DNA of 39,665 nt. It comes from Kiloniella laminariae DSM 19542 (GTDB lineage: Bacteria; Pseudomonadota; Alphaproteobacteria; Kiloniellales; Kiloniellaceae). The notes under the pieces were generated by a model. The model was not told the origin of the DNA. It searched no databases and worked only from the letters and a program-made list of their open reading frames with translations. The stretch lies in contig NZ_KB893140.1 of assembly GCF_000374005.1 (NCBI RefSeq), positions 1 to 39,665 of the forward strand, read 5' to 3'. The position numbers and the translations under genes were made by a program. How positions within the stretch are numbered: the first letter of the stretch is position 1; each line of letters opens with the position of its first letter. Below are positions 23,276 to 33,068 of this stretch, in pieces.

Positions 23276-24118
23276 ATGGCCAATACCACCACAACGACGC
23301 AAAGCACAGTTAGCCCGCAGGGCCCCAGCCGCCCGCAGTCAGAGGCCAAGGTTGACTATGCCACGCTAGTCGGTATTGGAGGCGCTTTCCTGACTATCTT
23401 GATTGCCATGTTCCTCGGGGGATCAGCAGGTTCGTTTTTTAACCTGCCCTCGATCCTCATTGTTATTGGCGGAACGTTTCTGGTCACGACAACATCATTC
23501 ACTTTCGATGAAATTGTCAGATCCCAGAAAACCATGGTCAAAGCAGCTATTTATCATTCGGAAATGCCAAGTAATGCAGCCATGCAGGTTCTGTTTCTGG
23601 CTGATCAGGCCCGACGAAACAGTATTCTTTCCCTGCAAAAGCATCTTGCTGATATCAAAAACAGCGCTTTCCTGCACAGAGCAACCGGAATGCTTGTCGA
23701 CGGTATCACCCCCGAACAGCTTGAAGCCGTATTGGAGCAGCAGGTTCAGGCAATCCTGACCCGTCACCAGCGGGCAGCGAGCATTCTCAGACGTGCCGGG
23801 GAAGTTGCACCCGCTATGGGCCTGATCGGTACCCTTGTCGGACTGGTGCAGATGCTGAGTAATCTGGAAGACCCCAGCACCATCGGCCCGAGTATGGCCG
23901 TGGCTCTGCTGACAACCTTTTATGGGGCGATCCTGTCCAATATGGTTTTTAATCCCCTTGCCGCCAAGCTTGAGCGCATCTCGCAGGTTGAAGCTACGGT
24001 CAATCAGATCTATGCCATTGGAATCTGCTCCATTGGACGCCAGGAAAACCCGAGGCGCCTTGAAATAATGATGAACACCATTCTCCCTCCAGACCAGAGA
24101 GTGAATTATTTTGACTGA
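23276..24118 (+). CDS. Stator/proton-channel protein, MotA (PomA) family, without adjacent motB
   Basis: A protein of 280 residues. After a Thr/Ser-rich N-terminus, four membrane segments are seen: residues about 27-47 (LVGIGGAFLTILIAMFL), about 52-72 (LPSILIVIGGTFLVTTT), and two late helices around APAMGLIGTLVGLVQMLSNL and GPSMAVALLTTFYGAILSNM. These are the MotA/PomA signatures, including the Pro and Thr of the TM3-TM4 channel. The cytoplasmic loop with RRNSILSLQKHL and the Arg/Glu residues that touch FliG is present. No MotB follows; flbD starts 40 bp later. MotB must be elsewhere, or this is a specialised stator subunit. The ATG follows GGAGCTG. Confidence 0.88.
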   Translation: MANTTTTTQSTVSPQGPSRPQSEAKVDYATLVGIGGAFLTILIAMFLGGSAGSFFNLPSILIVIGGTFLVTTTSFTFDEIVRSQKTMVKAAIYHSEMPSNAAMQVLFLADQARRNSILSLQKHLADIKNSAFLHRATGMLVDGITPEQLEAVLEQQVQAILTRHQRAASILRRAGEVAPAMGLIGTLVGLVQMLSNLEDPSTIGPSMAVALLTTFYGAILSNMVFNPLAAKLERISQVEATVNQIYAIGICSIGRQENPRRLEIMMNTILPPDQRVNYFD

Positions 24119-24157
24119 GCCGACCCACACAAAAATCGTCCACCAGGAGAGTAAGTA

Positions 24158-25594
24158 ATGCGTCTATTGATTGTTGGCTCGCTTGAAGGTCACATGATAA
24201 CCGCCGGAAAAATTGCCTTTGAGCGAGGAGCCAAAGTGGCAACTGTCGATGATATACAACAAGCCATGTCTTCGCTTCGTACCGGTCAGGGAGCAGATCT
24301 GTTGCTGGTCGATATTGACCTCGACATTGATACCCTCTGCAAGAATCTTCTGGCCGAACGCTTTTCTGTTCCTGTCATTGCCTGTGGTATCGGTACTCAG
24401 CCTTCGAAAGCTGGTGATGCGATCCGCTCCGGGGCAAAAGAATATATCCCCCTGCCGCCTGACGCCGAACTGATCGCAGCTGTTCTCGCAGCTGTGACGG
24501 AAGAAACAACCGCTCTGGTTTTCAAGGACCCGGCGACAGCAGCAGTCTTGCGACTGGCAGAACAGATCGCTCCCTCCGATGCCAGTGTTCTGGTCACAGG
24601 CGAGAGCGGGACAGGTAAAGAGGTAATGTCCCGCTATCTGCATTCAAAATCGAAACGGGCAAAAAATCACTTTATTTCCGTCAACTGCGCTGCAATCCCG
24701 GAAAACCTTTTGGAATCAGAATTGTTCGGTCATGAAAAAGGCGCTTTTACCGGCGCGATTTCCCGTCGGATCGGAAAGTTTGAAGAAGCCAATGGCGGCA
24801 CTCTGCTGCTGGACGAGATATCAGAAATGCATCCCCGCCTTCAGGCAAAACTACTGCGTGCGGTGCAGGAGAGGGAAATTGATCGTGTCGGCGGGACCCA
24901 GCCAATCAAGGTTGATATCCGCCTGCTGGCGACCTCGAACAGAAACCTGGAAGAAGAAGTCAAGAAGGGCAACTTCAGGGAAGATCTCTATTACCGCTTG
25001 AATGTGGTGAACATCGAGATGCCAGCCCTGCGGGAAAGGCCAATGGATATCGAAATCCTGGCCGAGCATTTCATTGGTAAATATGCCAAGTCCAACGGCA
25101 TCGCCAAACCTGCTCTGACCCCTGAAGCCAAACATCAGCTTCTTCAGCACCACTGGCGCGGAAACGTACGTGAGCTGGAAAACACCATGCACCGGGCTGT
25201 TTTGCTGTCCCGTGACAATCTGATCAGCCCTGAAGCAATCATGCTGACAGGCAGCGCCACCTTTGGGCCAACGCCCACCGCAACACCCTCGGCTTCCCCA
25301 GCAGTTGCCCCGTCAATTCCGGGATACCCTGCATCCGGAAAAGCCGTTGCCTCCTCCCAGCCCATGTCAGGTTCGGAAGCAGCCGGGGGAGCAATGGTCG
25401 GAAGAACTGTCGCCGATGTGGAAAGAGATCTTATCCTGAATACACTTGACCATTGTCTGGGCAACAGAACCCACGCGGCAAATATTCTCGGGATTTCCAT
25501 CCGGACCTTGAGAAACAAACTGAAGCTATACAGTGAAGACGGGATTGAAATTACCGGGCCGGGCGGAAATGACAGCCTGAGTCCCTCACTTTGA
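24158..25594 (+). CDS. flbD: Sigma-54-dependent flagellar transcription activator FlbD
   Basis: A protein of 478 residues. Residues 1-120 are a degenerate receiver domain (MRLLIVGSLEG instead of the DD acidic pair), as in Caulobacter FlbD. Residues about 123-360 are the AAA+ module: Walker A GESGTGKE (148-155), the sigma-54 contact loop GAFTGA (195-200), Walker B GTLLLDEI, arginine region FREDLYYRLNVV and WRGNVRELENT. A Pro/Ala/Ser-rich linker leads to a Fis-type helix-turn-helix (HAANILGISIRTLRNKLKLY). FlbD activates late flagellar promoters, and four candidate sigma-54 promoters are visible in this window. It is preceded by AGGAGAG and sits between motA and flhA, as in other alphaproteobacteria. 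In Caulobacter its activity is tied to assembly by FliX, which is not visible here. Confidence 0.95.
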   Translation: MRLLIVGSLEGHMITAGKIAFERGAKVATVDDIQQAMSSLRTGQGADLLLVDIDLDIDTLCKNLLAERFSVPVIACGIGTQPSKAGDAIRSGAKEYIPLPPDAELIAAVLAAVTEETTALVFKDPATAAVLRLAEQIAPSDASVLVTGESGTGKEVMSRYLHSKSKRAKNHFISVNCAAIPENLLESELFGHEKGAFTGAISRRIGKFEEANGGTLLLDEISEMHPRLQAKLLRAVQEREIDRVGGTQPIKVDIRLLATSNRNLEEEVKKGNFREDLYYRLNVVNIEMPALRERPMDIEILAEHFIGKYAKSNGIAKPALTPEAKHQLLQHHWRGNVRELENTMHRAVLLSRDNLISPEAIMLTGSATFGPTPTATPSASPAVAPSIPGYPASGKAVASSQPMSGSEAAGGAMVGRTVADVERDLILNTLDHCLGNRTHAANILGISIRTLRNKLKLYSEDGIEITGPGGNDSLSPSL

Positions 25595-25637
25595 GACGCG
25601 GCCAGATTAGTTTTCTTTTAAGGGTGATACTGCTTCT

Positions 25638-27755
25638 ATGACCGACGCCAGTCCACAACCGGGCGGAAATAAACTGGGTTTACCCCAGCCGATCCTCGAT
25701 TTTATCGAAGTCATGAAACGCGGGGATATTGCCCTTGCGCTTGGCGTTGTCGCGATTCTGATCGTTTTGATCCTGCCAATGCCCAGTTGGCTGCTGGACA
25801 TTGCCCTTGCCTTGTCTATCACGCTGTCGGTCCTGATCCTCATGACGTCCCTCTTTATCCAGGGACCGCTGGAATTCAGTTCTTTTCCCACAATCCTGTT
25901 GATTGCGACCATGTTGAGACTATCGCTCAACCTTGCCTCCACCAGATTGATTCTGGCGAACGGGCATGAGGGAACGGCCGCAGCCGGACAGGTTATCCAG
26001 GCCTTCGGCAACTTTGTCATGAGCGGCAATTTTGTCATCGGGATCATTGTCTTTGGTATTCTGGTCATTGTGAACTTCATTGTCATCACCAAGGGTTCCG
26101 GCCGCATTGCCGAAGTTTCGGCCCGTTTCAGCCTGGATGCCATGCCTGGAAAACAGATGGCAATTGACGCGGATCTATCCAGCGGGCTGATTGACGAGGC
26201 CGATGCCCGGGAACGCCGGAAAACTCTGGAAGATGAAAGTAACTTTTTCGGGGCGATGGACGGTGCTTCAAAGTTCGTTCGTGGCGATGCCATTGCCGGG
26301 CTTTTGATTACCTTTATCAATGTGATCGGCGGCATTATCATCGGAGTTGCCCAAAAAGATATGGCAATCGGTGACGCCGCTGAATCCTATACTATTCTGA
26401 CTGTTGGTGACGGACTGGTTTCACAGATCCCGGCTATTATTGTTTCAACCGCTGCAGGCCTTCTGGTTTCCAAAACCACTTCCGTTGGCTCTGCTGACAA
26501 AGCTGTTTTTGCCCAGCTTGGTGGTTACCCTCGCGCCCTGGGACTATCTGCTGCATTGATGGTCGGCTTGGCTGCAGTACCCGGCACACCGGTTCTGCCC
26601 TTTCTACTTCTTGCCTTTATCTCTGGCGGGCTTGGCTGGGTTTCCAAGCAGGGAACAAACAAAAAAGAATTACTTGCCGAACAGAAGCAGAAAAAAGATA
26701 CCGCGCCGCCGCCTGTGGCAGAAGAGCCGATTTCGGCGTCCTTACAGATCGACAATCTGCGGCTAGAGCTTGGCTACGGACTGCTGCCCATGATCAATGG
26801 ACAAGGAGGAGAGCGCCTCACAGACCAGATCAAAGGCTTGCGCCGCCAACTTGCCCAGGAACTGGGATTTGTTCTCCCTTCGGTCCGGATACAGGACAAC
26901 CTTCAGCTGGGAGCCAACAGCTATGTTATTCGCATTAAGGAAATTACTGCAGGTAACGGCGAATTGCGCCCCGCCATGCTTTTGGTGATGGATCCTCGTG
27001 GCGATAAGATCCAGCTTGTTGGTGAGGAAACAGTTGAACCGACATTCGGGCTGCCCGCCATGTGGGTCGATAACAGTCAAAAAGAAGAAGCGCTGTTCAG
27101 AGGCTATACCGTTGTCGATGCCTCAACCGTGATCACTACCCATATTACCGAGGTCGTCAAAGACAATATCTCCGAGCTGCTGTCCTATGCAGAAACACAG
27201 AAGCTGCTTGATGAACTCGGGGATGATCACCAGAAACTCATCGCCGATCTACTCCCGAGCCAGATTTCTGTCGGTGCTTTACAACGTGTCTTGCAAAATC
27301 TTCTGGCCGAACGCATCTCCATTCGGGATCTTCCGACTATTCTCGAGGGAATCTCAGAAGCCTGCGCCTATACAAGAAATGCAACCTTCATCACCGAACA
27401 TGTCAGATCGCGGCTGGCGCGGCAGATCTCCAGCGCCAATGAAAACGAACAGGGTTTCATCCCCATGATCACCCTTTCTCCACAGTGGGAGCAAGCTTTT
27501 GCCCAGGCGCTTGTCGGGGATGGTGAGGAAAAACAGCTTTCCATGCCACCAACCCAGCTGCAGGAATTCATCACAACTGTTCGCCAGACCTTTGAACGTC
27601 ACGCAATGATGGGCGAAACACCGGTCATGCTCAGCAGTCCTGTCATTCGCCCTTATGTTCGCTCGATTATCGAACGTTTCAGACCGACGACCGTGGTGAT
27701 GTCACAGAATGAAGTACATCCTAAGGCAAAAATTAAGACTCTCGGGGTTATTTAA
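25638..27755 (+). CDS. flhA: Flagellar export gate protein FlhA
   Basis: A protein of 705 residues, the usual FlhA length. The N-terminal half has about eight membrane segments (LALGVVAILIVLILPMPSWL, LDIALALSITLSVLILMTSL and following) and the FHIPEP signature region (FSSFPTILLIATMLRLSLNL, ASTRLILANG, GFGNFV-like AFGNFVMSGNFVIGIIVF). The C-terminal cytosolic ring domain includes ELRPAMLLVMDPRGDKIQL, PAMWVDNSQKEEA and LLAERISIRDLPTILEGISE. FlhA couples proton flow to export and binds chaperone-substrate complexes such as FliS-flagellin. The gene is 43 bp after flbD and followed by flhF. Confidence 0.98.
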   Translation: MTDASPQPGGNKLGLPQPILDFIEVMKRGDIALALGVVAILIVLILPMPSWLLDIALALSITLSVLILMTSLFIQGPLEFSSFPTILLIATMLRLSLNLASTRLILANGHEGTAAAGQVIQAFGNFVMSGNFVIGIIVFGILVIVNFIVITKGSGRIAEVSARFSLDAMPGKQMAIDADLSSGLIDEADARERRKTLEDESNFFGAMDGASKFVRGDAIAGLLITFINVIGGIIIGVAQKDMAIGDAAESYTILTVGDGLVSQIPAIIVSTAAGLLVSKTTSVGSADKAVFAQLGGYPRALGLSAALMVGLAAVPGTPVLPFLLLAFISGGLGWVSKQGTNKKELLAEQKQKKDTAPPPVAEEPISASLQIDNLRLELGYGLLPMINGQGGERLTDQIKGLRRQLAQELGFVLPSVRIQDNLQLGANSYVIRIKEITAGNGELRPAMLLVMDPRGDKIQLVGEETVEPTFGLPAMWVDNSQKEEALFRGYTVVDASTVITTHITEVVKDNISELLSYAETQKLLDELGDDHQKLIADLLPSQISVGALQRVLQNLLAERISIRDLPTILEGISEACAYTRNATFITEHVRSRLARQISSANENEQGFIPMITLSPQWEQAFAQALVGDGEEKQLSMPPTQLQEFITTVRQTFERHAMMGETPVMLSSPVIRPYVRSIIERFRPTTVVMSQNEVHPKAKIKTLGVI

Positions 27756-27816
27756 GAACCATGAGATACCTATTTTATGTCTGTAGCACAGCTGAAGCAG
27801 TAAGGAGGCGCCAAAA

Positions 27817-28794
27817 ATGCGGTTAAAGCATTACATTGCGGAAAGCCTTCCCGATGCTATTCACAAAGTCCGGCAGGATCTCGGCACAGATGCCATCATT
27901 CTGGCAACGGACGAACTGGGCCCGGGCAAAGGTGTGCGGGTGACCGCTGGTCTCGACGAGGAAGCAGGACAGGAATTCTCCATCCAGGACCCTGTCGATG
28001 ATGTAGACATTGTCGACGAAATTACCGAAGTCCTCGACTTCCATCGTCTGCCGCCTCAGCTGATCGAAACCCTTGTCGGTCACGCCGTCGGCATTCCAGC
28101 ATCAGAGTGGCATATTTCGCTGGCAGGTGCCCTGGATAACCATTTTCGCTTTGCCGCAATTCCCTGCCGCCCCCAGCCACGCCCCCTGATGCTGGTTGGA
28201 ATGCCCGGGGATGGCAAAACATCGACCATCGCCAAGCTCTGCGCCAAAGCGCGGCTGTCAGATGTCCCCACAAGCGTGATCACAATAGATTCAGAAAAAA
28301 CCGGAGGAATCGAACAGATCGCGACTTTCTGTCATCGCCTCCAGGTGAATCTTGAAATTGCAGAAACCCCCGAACAGCTGGCAGAAATAGTTGAACGGAC
28401 CAGTACGGACAGATTGATCCTGATTGATACAATGGGCATCAATCCTTTTGATGACACCAGCCTTAATGAGCTGAGCCAGTATGCCTTTGCCGCAAATGCA
28501 GAGATTGCACTCGTCACACCAGCCGGGGGGGATGTATATGAAACCGCTGATAAGGCCGCAGCCTTTTCGATCATGAACAGTAAATACATTATTCCGACAA
28601 AACTTGATATGACCCGGCGGTTTGGTGGTCTCTTAACGGCAGCTCACAGTACCAGACTTGCCTTTATGGCCGCGGGGACATCTCCTCATATCGTCGATGG
28701 ATTATCTCCAATCAATCCGGTGTCACTGGCGCGATTATTGCTTCCTACCAGGCTGGAACACCAACAGCATACTCTTGCAACAGGCACACGCTGA
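27817..28794 (+). CDS. flhF: Polar flagellar placement GTPase FlhF
   Basis: A protein of 325 residues. The start MRLKHYIAESLPDAIHKVRQ, then DLGTDAIILAT, is the FlhF B-domain opening. The NG domain has the P-loop LMLVGMPGDGKTSTIAKLC, VITIDSEKTGGIEQ, LILIDTMGINP (usually D-T-A-G) and the base-specificity motif TKLD, followed by RFGGLLTAAHSTRLAFMAAG. It is shorter than gammaproteobacterial FlhF because the linker between the B and N domains is short. FlhF is an SRP-like GTPase that marks the pole for assembly of the first flagellar ring. A strong AAGGAGGCGCC lies just before the ATG. Its TGA overlaps the flhG start codon by one base. Confidence 0.93.
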   Translation: MRLKHYIAESLPDAIHKVRQDLGTDAIILATDELGPGKGVRVTAGLDEEAGQEFSIQDPVDDVDIVDEITEVLDFHRLPPQLIETLVGHAVGIPASEWHISLAGALDNHFRFAAIPCRPQPRPLMLVGMPGDGKTSTIAKLCAKARLSDVPTSVITIDSEKTGGIEQIATFCHRLQVNLEIAETPEQLAEIVERTSTDRLILIDTMGINPFDDTSLNELSQYAFAANAEIALVTPAGGDVYETADKAAAFSIMNSKYIIPTKLDMTRRFGGLLTAAHSTRLAFMAAGTSPHIVDGLSPINPVSLARLLLPTRLEHQQHTLATGTR

Positions 28795-29588
28795 TGAACG
28801 AAGCCAAGAACTTTAATGTACAGTCCCTGCACGACAAGGTGCCTTGTCAGAATATGATTGCCATCGCGTCAGGCAAAGGCGGTGTTGGCAAGACATGGCT
28901 TTCCATCACACTCTCCCACGCCTTGTCAAATCTCGGTTGCAGAACCCTGCTTTTTGACGGGGATCTGGGCCTCGCCAACGTCGATATCCAGCTGGGCCTT
29001 GCCCCGAACAAGGATATGGGCGGCGTCCTTACAGGTCGTTATGCCCTTAAGGACGCGGCTGTACGGTACCCCGAGGGGGGCTTTGATGTCCTGGCCGGGC
29101 GCTCAGGCTCTGGAAGTCTGGCCAACCTGCCTGCCCAGCGCCTCAGTCACCTCACCAGTGATCTGGCCTCTCTGTCGGATTCCTATGACCGGGTCATTCT
29201 TGATCTCGGCGCTGGCATTGACCGGACCGTTCGCCAGCTGGCTGCTCAGGCTCAGGTTTGTCTGGTGATCACAACCGACGAGCCTACATCCCTGACAGAT
29301 GCCTATGCCTTCATCAAGCTGACCAAAATGCAGAGGCCAGACGCTGATCTTCGTGTTATAGTTAACATGGCCGAGACCGAGCACGATGGACACAAGACCT
29401 ACAATACAATTCGCAAGGCTTGTGAGTCGTTTCTCAAAATCACGCCTCCCCTGGCGGGAATTATTGTCAAGGACAGCAAGATAAAGGAAGCAATTCGCAA
29501 TCAAACACCTCTGTTGGTCAGGTATCCCACATCCCCTGCGGCCGAGCGTGTCGAGCAGATTGCAAGGAATTTGCTCTCGGATAGATGA
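28794..29588 (+). CDS. flhG: Flagellar number regulator FlhG (MinD-like ATPase)
   Basis: A protein of 264 residues. The deviant Walker A motif is IASGKGGVGKTWLSITLSHA, with LLFDGDLGLANVDIQLGLAP following and VILDLGAGIDRTVRQLAAQA as Walker B; VITTDEPTSLTDAYAFIKL completes the ParA/MinD family pattern. The first 20 residues form a short N-terminal extension of the kind that stimulates FlhF GTPase activity, though the DQAxxLR motif itself is not obvious. FlhG limits the number of polar flagella by acting on FlhF. It is translationally coupled with flhF at its start and with the following FliK-like gene (ATGA overlap). Confidence 0.92.
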   Translation: MNEAKNFNVQSLHDKVPCQNMIAIASGKGGVGKTWLSITLSHALSNLGCRTLLFDGDLGLANVDIQLGLAPNKDMGGVLTGRYALKDAAVRYPEGGFDVLAGRSGSGSLANLPAQRLSHLTSDLASLSDSYDRVILDLGAGIDRTVRQLAAQAQVCLVITTDEPTSLTDAYAFIKLTKMQRPDADLRVIVNMAETEHDGHKTYNTIRKACESFLKITPPLAGIIVKDSKIKEAIRNQTPLLVRYPTSPAAERVEQIARNLLSDR

Positions 29589-31078
29589 ACAAGGTCAGCC
29601 TGCCGCTTGCTTCAGCCCCGTCTCCACAAGCTGGTGTTACGACACAGGCTGCTCAGGTAAGCACAATTGCCAACTACCCTCCTGCCCTTGCCACCCGGCC
29701 CGTGCAGGAACAGTTGCCTGGAACAGTCACTGGCCAAAATACAAAGGGGCAGCTTTTGGTCCAGACTCTCCTTGGTGAACTGGCCATCAACAGCCTGCAA
29801 AAACTCCCCCCCGGAACAGAAGTTTTACTTCAGTTCAAGACCCAGCGCCCCCCCTTTGAGATCCTGCTGCTGCCCCAGACGTCAAAGGCCCCGGCCCAGA
29901 CATCTTCCCCTCACCATGCTCTGCCAAATGACAAACTCACTCTTGGCCATACCTTGCAGGCGCTGGTGCTTTCAACCTCCCCGCCCCCCTCCGGAACCCC
30001 CTCTCTCCCTCCTGCCCTGGCACAGCTCCAGCCTGGAAATGGTTTTCTTGTCAGAGTAGAGATCACACCTCAGGCTCCAAAACCCTTTATCACGCCCCCC
30101 GGTCCGGGTCTTGCAGCCCCGTCATCAGCAGGAGCCGCCCCCCAAGCCCCGGTCCTCCAAAACACAGGGGCGGGAGTAACCACAGCAACCACGTCACCAA
30201 TTGTCACCACGGCTTCAGGTACAGTCATCATTCAAGGAACAGTAACAGGTGCCAATCAGGGGTTCCCGGTTGTACAAACACCTCTGGGATCAATTCAGCT
30301 GTCCATAAAGGCACCAATTACACCTGGCACCACCCTCACCCTGACACTTTCTCCACAGGCTGGAGAGGAGAACCCCTTGTCAGGGTTTTCACTTTCAACC
30401 CGAGAAGGAGCCGCCGGACAAGATCTGCGCAGCTTGTTACAGACAGCCTTGACAAGCCTGATCCATCAGGGGCAAGGCAATGCCCTGGCGAGCCATCTCC
30501 CCCATCAAGGGCCTGCTTTGACTTCAGGAATATTGTTGTTCCTAAATGCTCTAAAATCAGGTTCCACCAAAAGCTGGCTTGGGGAAGATACTCTTTCTCT
30601 ACTCAGGAACAGTGGGCAGACTGAACTCGCCCAGAAGCTTTCTGCCGATACTCCCTTGATAGGACAACAGGTGGAAACATCTCAGGGAGAATGGCGTATG
30701 ACTCCCCTTCCCGTCCTCTACGAAGGTATGCTGCAAAAAGCCAATCTCTTTGTCCGGGACAGGGAACAGGGAAGCCAGCAACAGGATGATCCTGAGCGTG
30801 AAGAGGCAACCCGTTTCAAACTCGAAGTAGAAATGAGCCGGGACGGAGATATGCAATTCGACGGGCTGGTCAAAAAACACCATTTCGATCTGGTGGTACG
30901 CAGCAGAAATACCCTGCCCCGGTACATGCACCAGAAAATATCCGATATTTTCTATGCCGCAAACGAAGCAACAGGCTATGCGGGCCGGATATCGTTCGAG
31001 GCTTCCAATCAATGGGAAAGATTAAGTGAAATCAGTGATCGCAATATTCCCAGCATCCACCAGAGCACTGTTGCCTAA
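29585..31078 (+). CDS. FliK-like flagellar protein of unknown function with repeated beta modules
   Basis: A protein of 497 residues, Pro/Thr/Gln-rich. Three similar segments are visible: residues 45-86 (GTVTGQNTKGQLLVQTLLGE followed by LPPGTEVLLQFK), a weaker copy at 118-160 (LQALVL then LQPGNGFLVRVEI) and residues 217-255 (GTVTGANQGFPVVQTPLGSI followed by ITPGTTLTLTL). Residues about 290-480 are predicted helical and then alpha/beta, with FKLEVEMSRDGDMQFDGLVK, HHFDLVVRSRNTLPRYMHQK and EATGYAGRISFEA, which resembles a FliK C-terminal domain only loosely. It overlaps the flhG stop by 4 bp and is last in the operon, converging with fliJ. Co-transcription ties it to export or hook control, but I cannot assign a function. 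Confidence 0.6.
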   Translation: MNKVSLPLASAPSPQAGVTTQAAQVSTIANYPPALATRPVQEQLPGTVTGQNTKGQLLVQTLLGELAINSLQKLPPGTEVLLQFKTQRPPFEILLLPQTSKAPAQTSSPHHALPNDKLTLGHTLQALVLSTSPPPSGTPSLPPALAQLQPGNGFLVRVEITPQAPKPFITPPGPGLAAPSSAGAAPQAPVLQNTGAGVTTATTSPIVTTASGTVIIQGTVTGANQGFPVVQTPLGSIQLSIKAPITPGTTLTLTLSPQAGEENPLSGFSLSTREGAAGQDLRSLLQTALTSLIHQGQGNALASHLPHQGPALTSGILLFLNALKSGSTKSWLGEDTLSLLRNSGQTELAQKLSADTPLIGQQVETSQGEWRMTPLPVLYEGMLQKANLFVRDREQGSQQQDDPEREEATRFKLEVEMSRDGDMQFDGLVKKHHFDLVVRSRNTLPRYMHQKISDIFYAANEATGYAGRISFEASNQWERLSEISDRNIPSIHQSTVA

Positions 31079-31139
31079 GTCATAATCAAAGATAAAACCT
31101 GACACACTATCTGTATTCACAAGAATTTTTGGTCCGGGA

Positions 31140-31568
31140 TCAATTTTCTGAAGACTTGCGTCGACGATAAAGCTGTATCCCCATTTCATCCAAAGCCGCC
31201 TGTTCTTTTTTCCGCAGAACATCTTTTTGTCTACGAATGTCATTGGCCTGGGCTTCTTCGTATTTTTTCAATTCCTGATAAATAGCTTGAAGCTCCTGCT
31301 GTGCCTGCTCTTTCCAGCCAATTATTTCCTCAATCGAGTAAACAATGCGTTTTCGGCGTTCCCGTGCTGCCTCGGCATAAACCGGATAGGTATGTGCCAT
31401 TTCGGGATTCTGGACTGCAAAATCCTGTTCATGCTGGACATCCCGATCAAGCTTCTCCAGGTCCTGGATCAACTTTTTTTCCAGTGTTTGCAAATCAGAT
31501 AGTTTTTGTTGTGCTTCATCCAGCTTCCAGCTGCTGACACGAACGAGGCTATCCACAGGTGTTTTCAT
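31140..31568 (-). CDS. fliJ: Flagellar export protein FliJ
   Basis: A protein of 142 residues, almost entirely coiled coil and very rich in charged residues: [40 protein letters not shown], then [12 protein letters not shown]-like [20 protein letters not shown] and a final Lys/Glu-rich helix. This matches the FliJ antiparallel hairpin that inserts into the FliI hexamer and contacts FlhA. The ATG overlaps the fliI stop (ATGA), the standard fliI-fliJ arrangement. Sequence identity in this family is low, so context carries much of the assignment. It converges with the FliK-like gene, with 61 bp between them and no obvious strong terminator. Confidence 0.9.
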   Translation of the reverse strand: MKTPVDSLVRVSSWKLDEAQQKLSDLQTLEKKLIQDLEKLDRDVQHEQDFAVQNPEMAHTYPVYAEAARERRKRIVYSIEEIIGWKEQAQQELQAIYQELKKYEEAQANDIRRQKDVLRKKEQAALDEMGIQLYRRRKSSEN

Positions 31569-32956
31569 GCGTCAGTTCCCATCAAGCCGGCGTCCTGGAA
31601 TTCCCCCGCTTCCAGGGTTTCACCCGCTTCAGGCCAAGGCATCCCTATTGCTGCAGCAAGTTGCTCATATCCCAGTTCGAGATTACTTTGCTCAAACTTA
31701 TCCTGTTTGAGAAAAGCCTCGAGGGCATCATGATAAAGAATGGCTTCGTCAATCGCAGGATCTGCCCCGGCAGAATAGGCCCCGATCCGGATCAACTCCG
31801 CCATGTTTTCATAGGTTGATAGAAGCTGTCTTGCCCGAGTTACCAGATCATTCTGGTTTTCATTATTACATCCCGGCATGGTTCGGGAGATACTGCGCAG
31901 AAGGTTTATCGCCGGGAAGCGATTGCGTTCGGCAATTGCCCGCTCGAGAATAATATGACCATCCAGAATACCGCGTACAGCATCCGCGATCGGCTCGTTG
32001 TGATCATCCCCTTCGACCAGAACAGTGAAAAGACCTGTGATCGACCCCTCCGGCAGAACACCGGGGCCTGCACGCTCTAGCAACTGGGGTAATTCGGCAA
32101 AAACAGACGGAGTATACCCCTTACTTGCGGGAGGTTCACCAGCAGACAGACCGATTTCACGCATAGACATGGCAAAACGTGTCACCGAGTCCATCAAACA
32201 AAGCACATCCTTGCCATTGTCACGAAAGTACTCTGAGACGGCCATGGTCATATAGGCAGCCTGACGCCGCATTAACGGAGGTTCATCCGAGGTCGCCACA
32301 ACTACAACTGATTTTGCCAGACCTTCTGGGCCAAGATCGTCTTCAAGCCACTCCTGAACCTCCCGACCGCGCTCCCCGATCAATCCAATCACATTGACAT
32401 CAAGAGACGCAAAGCGGGCCAACATGGACAGCAGGACGGACTTGCCTACTCCAGAACCGGCAAAAATACCCATCCTCTGCCCCTGGCAACAGGAGAGGAA
32501 ACTGTTGATTGCCCGCACACCCAGATCAATTTTCCCTCCCACTCTCTGTCGACCATGTGCGGGAGGCGGCATGTTTCTTACTTTATAAGGGTCGGGCCCC
32601 ATGGGAAGTGGCCCCTTGCCGTCTATCGGCTCTCCCAGGGCATTAACGACCCTGCCAAGCCAGGCATCGGAGGGATGAATTGATGGTTCGCTTTGAGCCA
32701 GCAGAGCTTTGCACCCCAAGCCTATTCCATCCAGAGAGCCAAAAGGCAACAAGAGCGCGCGCCCTTGGCGAAAACCGATAACTTCACAAGGAACCTGTCG
32801 GGAATCACGGGCAATGAGGGTGCAACGCGAACCAATCGCTAACAAACGATCAAGTCCGGACAATTCAACAAGCATGCCAAGCACACCCGAGACCCGGCCA
32901 TAGACCTGATAATCAGAAAGTTCTGAAATTTCCCGTGCCAGACTTTTAAGTGTCAT
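31565..32956 (-). CDS. fliI: Flagellar export ATPase FliI
   Basis: A protein of 463 residues. The N-terminal beta-barrel (residues about 15-95, [16 protein letters not shown]) is followed by the AAA-like core of the F1-beta/FliI family: [20 protein letters not shown], the P-loop [80 protein letters not shown], and [20 protein letters not shown]. It is the hexameric ATPase that unfolds and delivers export substrates, regulated by FliH and FliJ. The gene starts divergently from ctrA across a 295-bp region containing a consensus CtrA box. Confidence 0.97.
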   Translation of the reverse strand: MTLKSLAREISELSDYQVYGRVSGVLGMLVELSGLDRLLAIGSRCTLIARDSRQVPCEVIGFRQGRALLLPFGSLDGIGLGCKALLAQSEPSIHPSDAWLGRVVNALGEPIDGKGPLPMGPDPYKVRNMPPPAHGRQRVGGKIDLGVRAINSFLSCCQGQRMGIFAGSGVGKSVLLSMLARFASLDVNVIGLIGERGREVQEWLEDDLGPEGLAKSVVVVATSDEPPLMRRQAAYMTMAVSEYFRDNGKDVLCLMDSVTRFAMSMREIGLSAGEPPASKGYTPSVFAELPQLLERAGPGVLPEGSITGLFTVLVEGDDHNEPIADAVRGILDGHIILERAIAERNRFPAINLLRSISRTMPGCNNENQNDLVTRARQLLSTYENMAELIRIGAYSAGADPAIDEAILYHDALEAFLKQDKFEQSNLELGYEQLAAAIGMPWPEAGETLEAGEFQDAGLMGTDA

Positions 32957-33052
32957 ACCGATCTAGATACCTTAAATTGAACATAAACTACATAAAAATA
33001 ACCCAAGGATGTACTCATCACATGATTTCATCACCACTTTGACACAGAGCAT

Positions 33053-33068
33053 TTAACGTCAGCTTAAC
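33053..33068. promoter_or_regulatory. CtrA box in the fliI-ctrA intergenic region
   Basis: TTAACGTCAGCTTAAC is a perfect TTAA-N7-TTAAC match. It lies about 100 bp from the fliI start and about 185 bp from the ctrA start. It could serve fliIJ, ctrA autoregulation, or both. The rest of this 295-bp region is AT-rich, with several additional GTTAAC sequences near 33180-33206 but no second full box. Confidence 0.75.

Noticed and set aside
25607-26341. 244-codon minus-strand frame opposite flhA
   Set aside because: It lies opposite a highly conserved membrane-protein gene, and its translation is Ser/Arg/Ile-rich without any motif.
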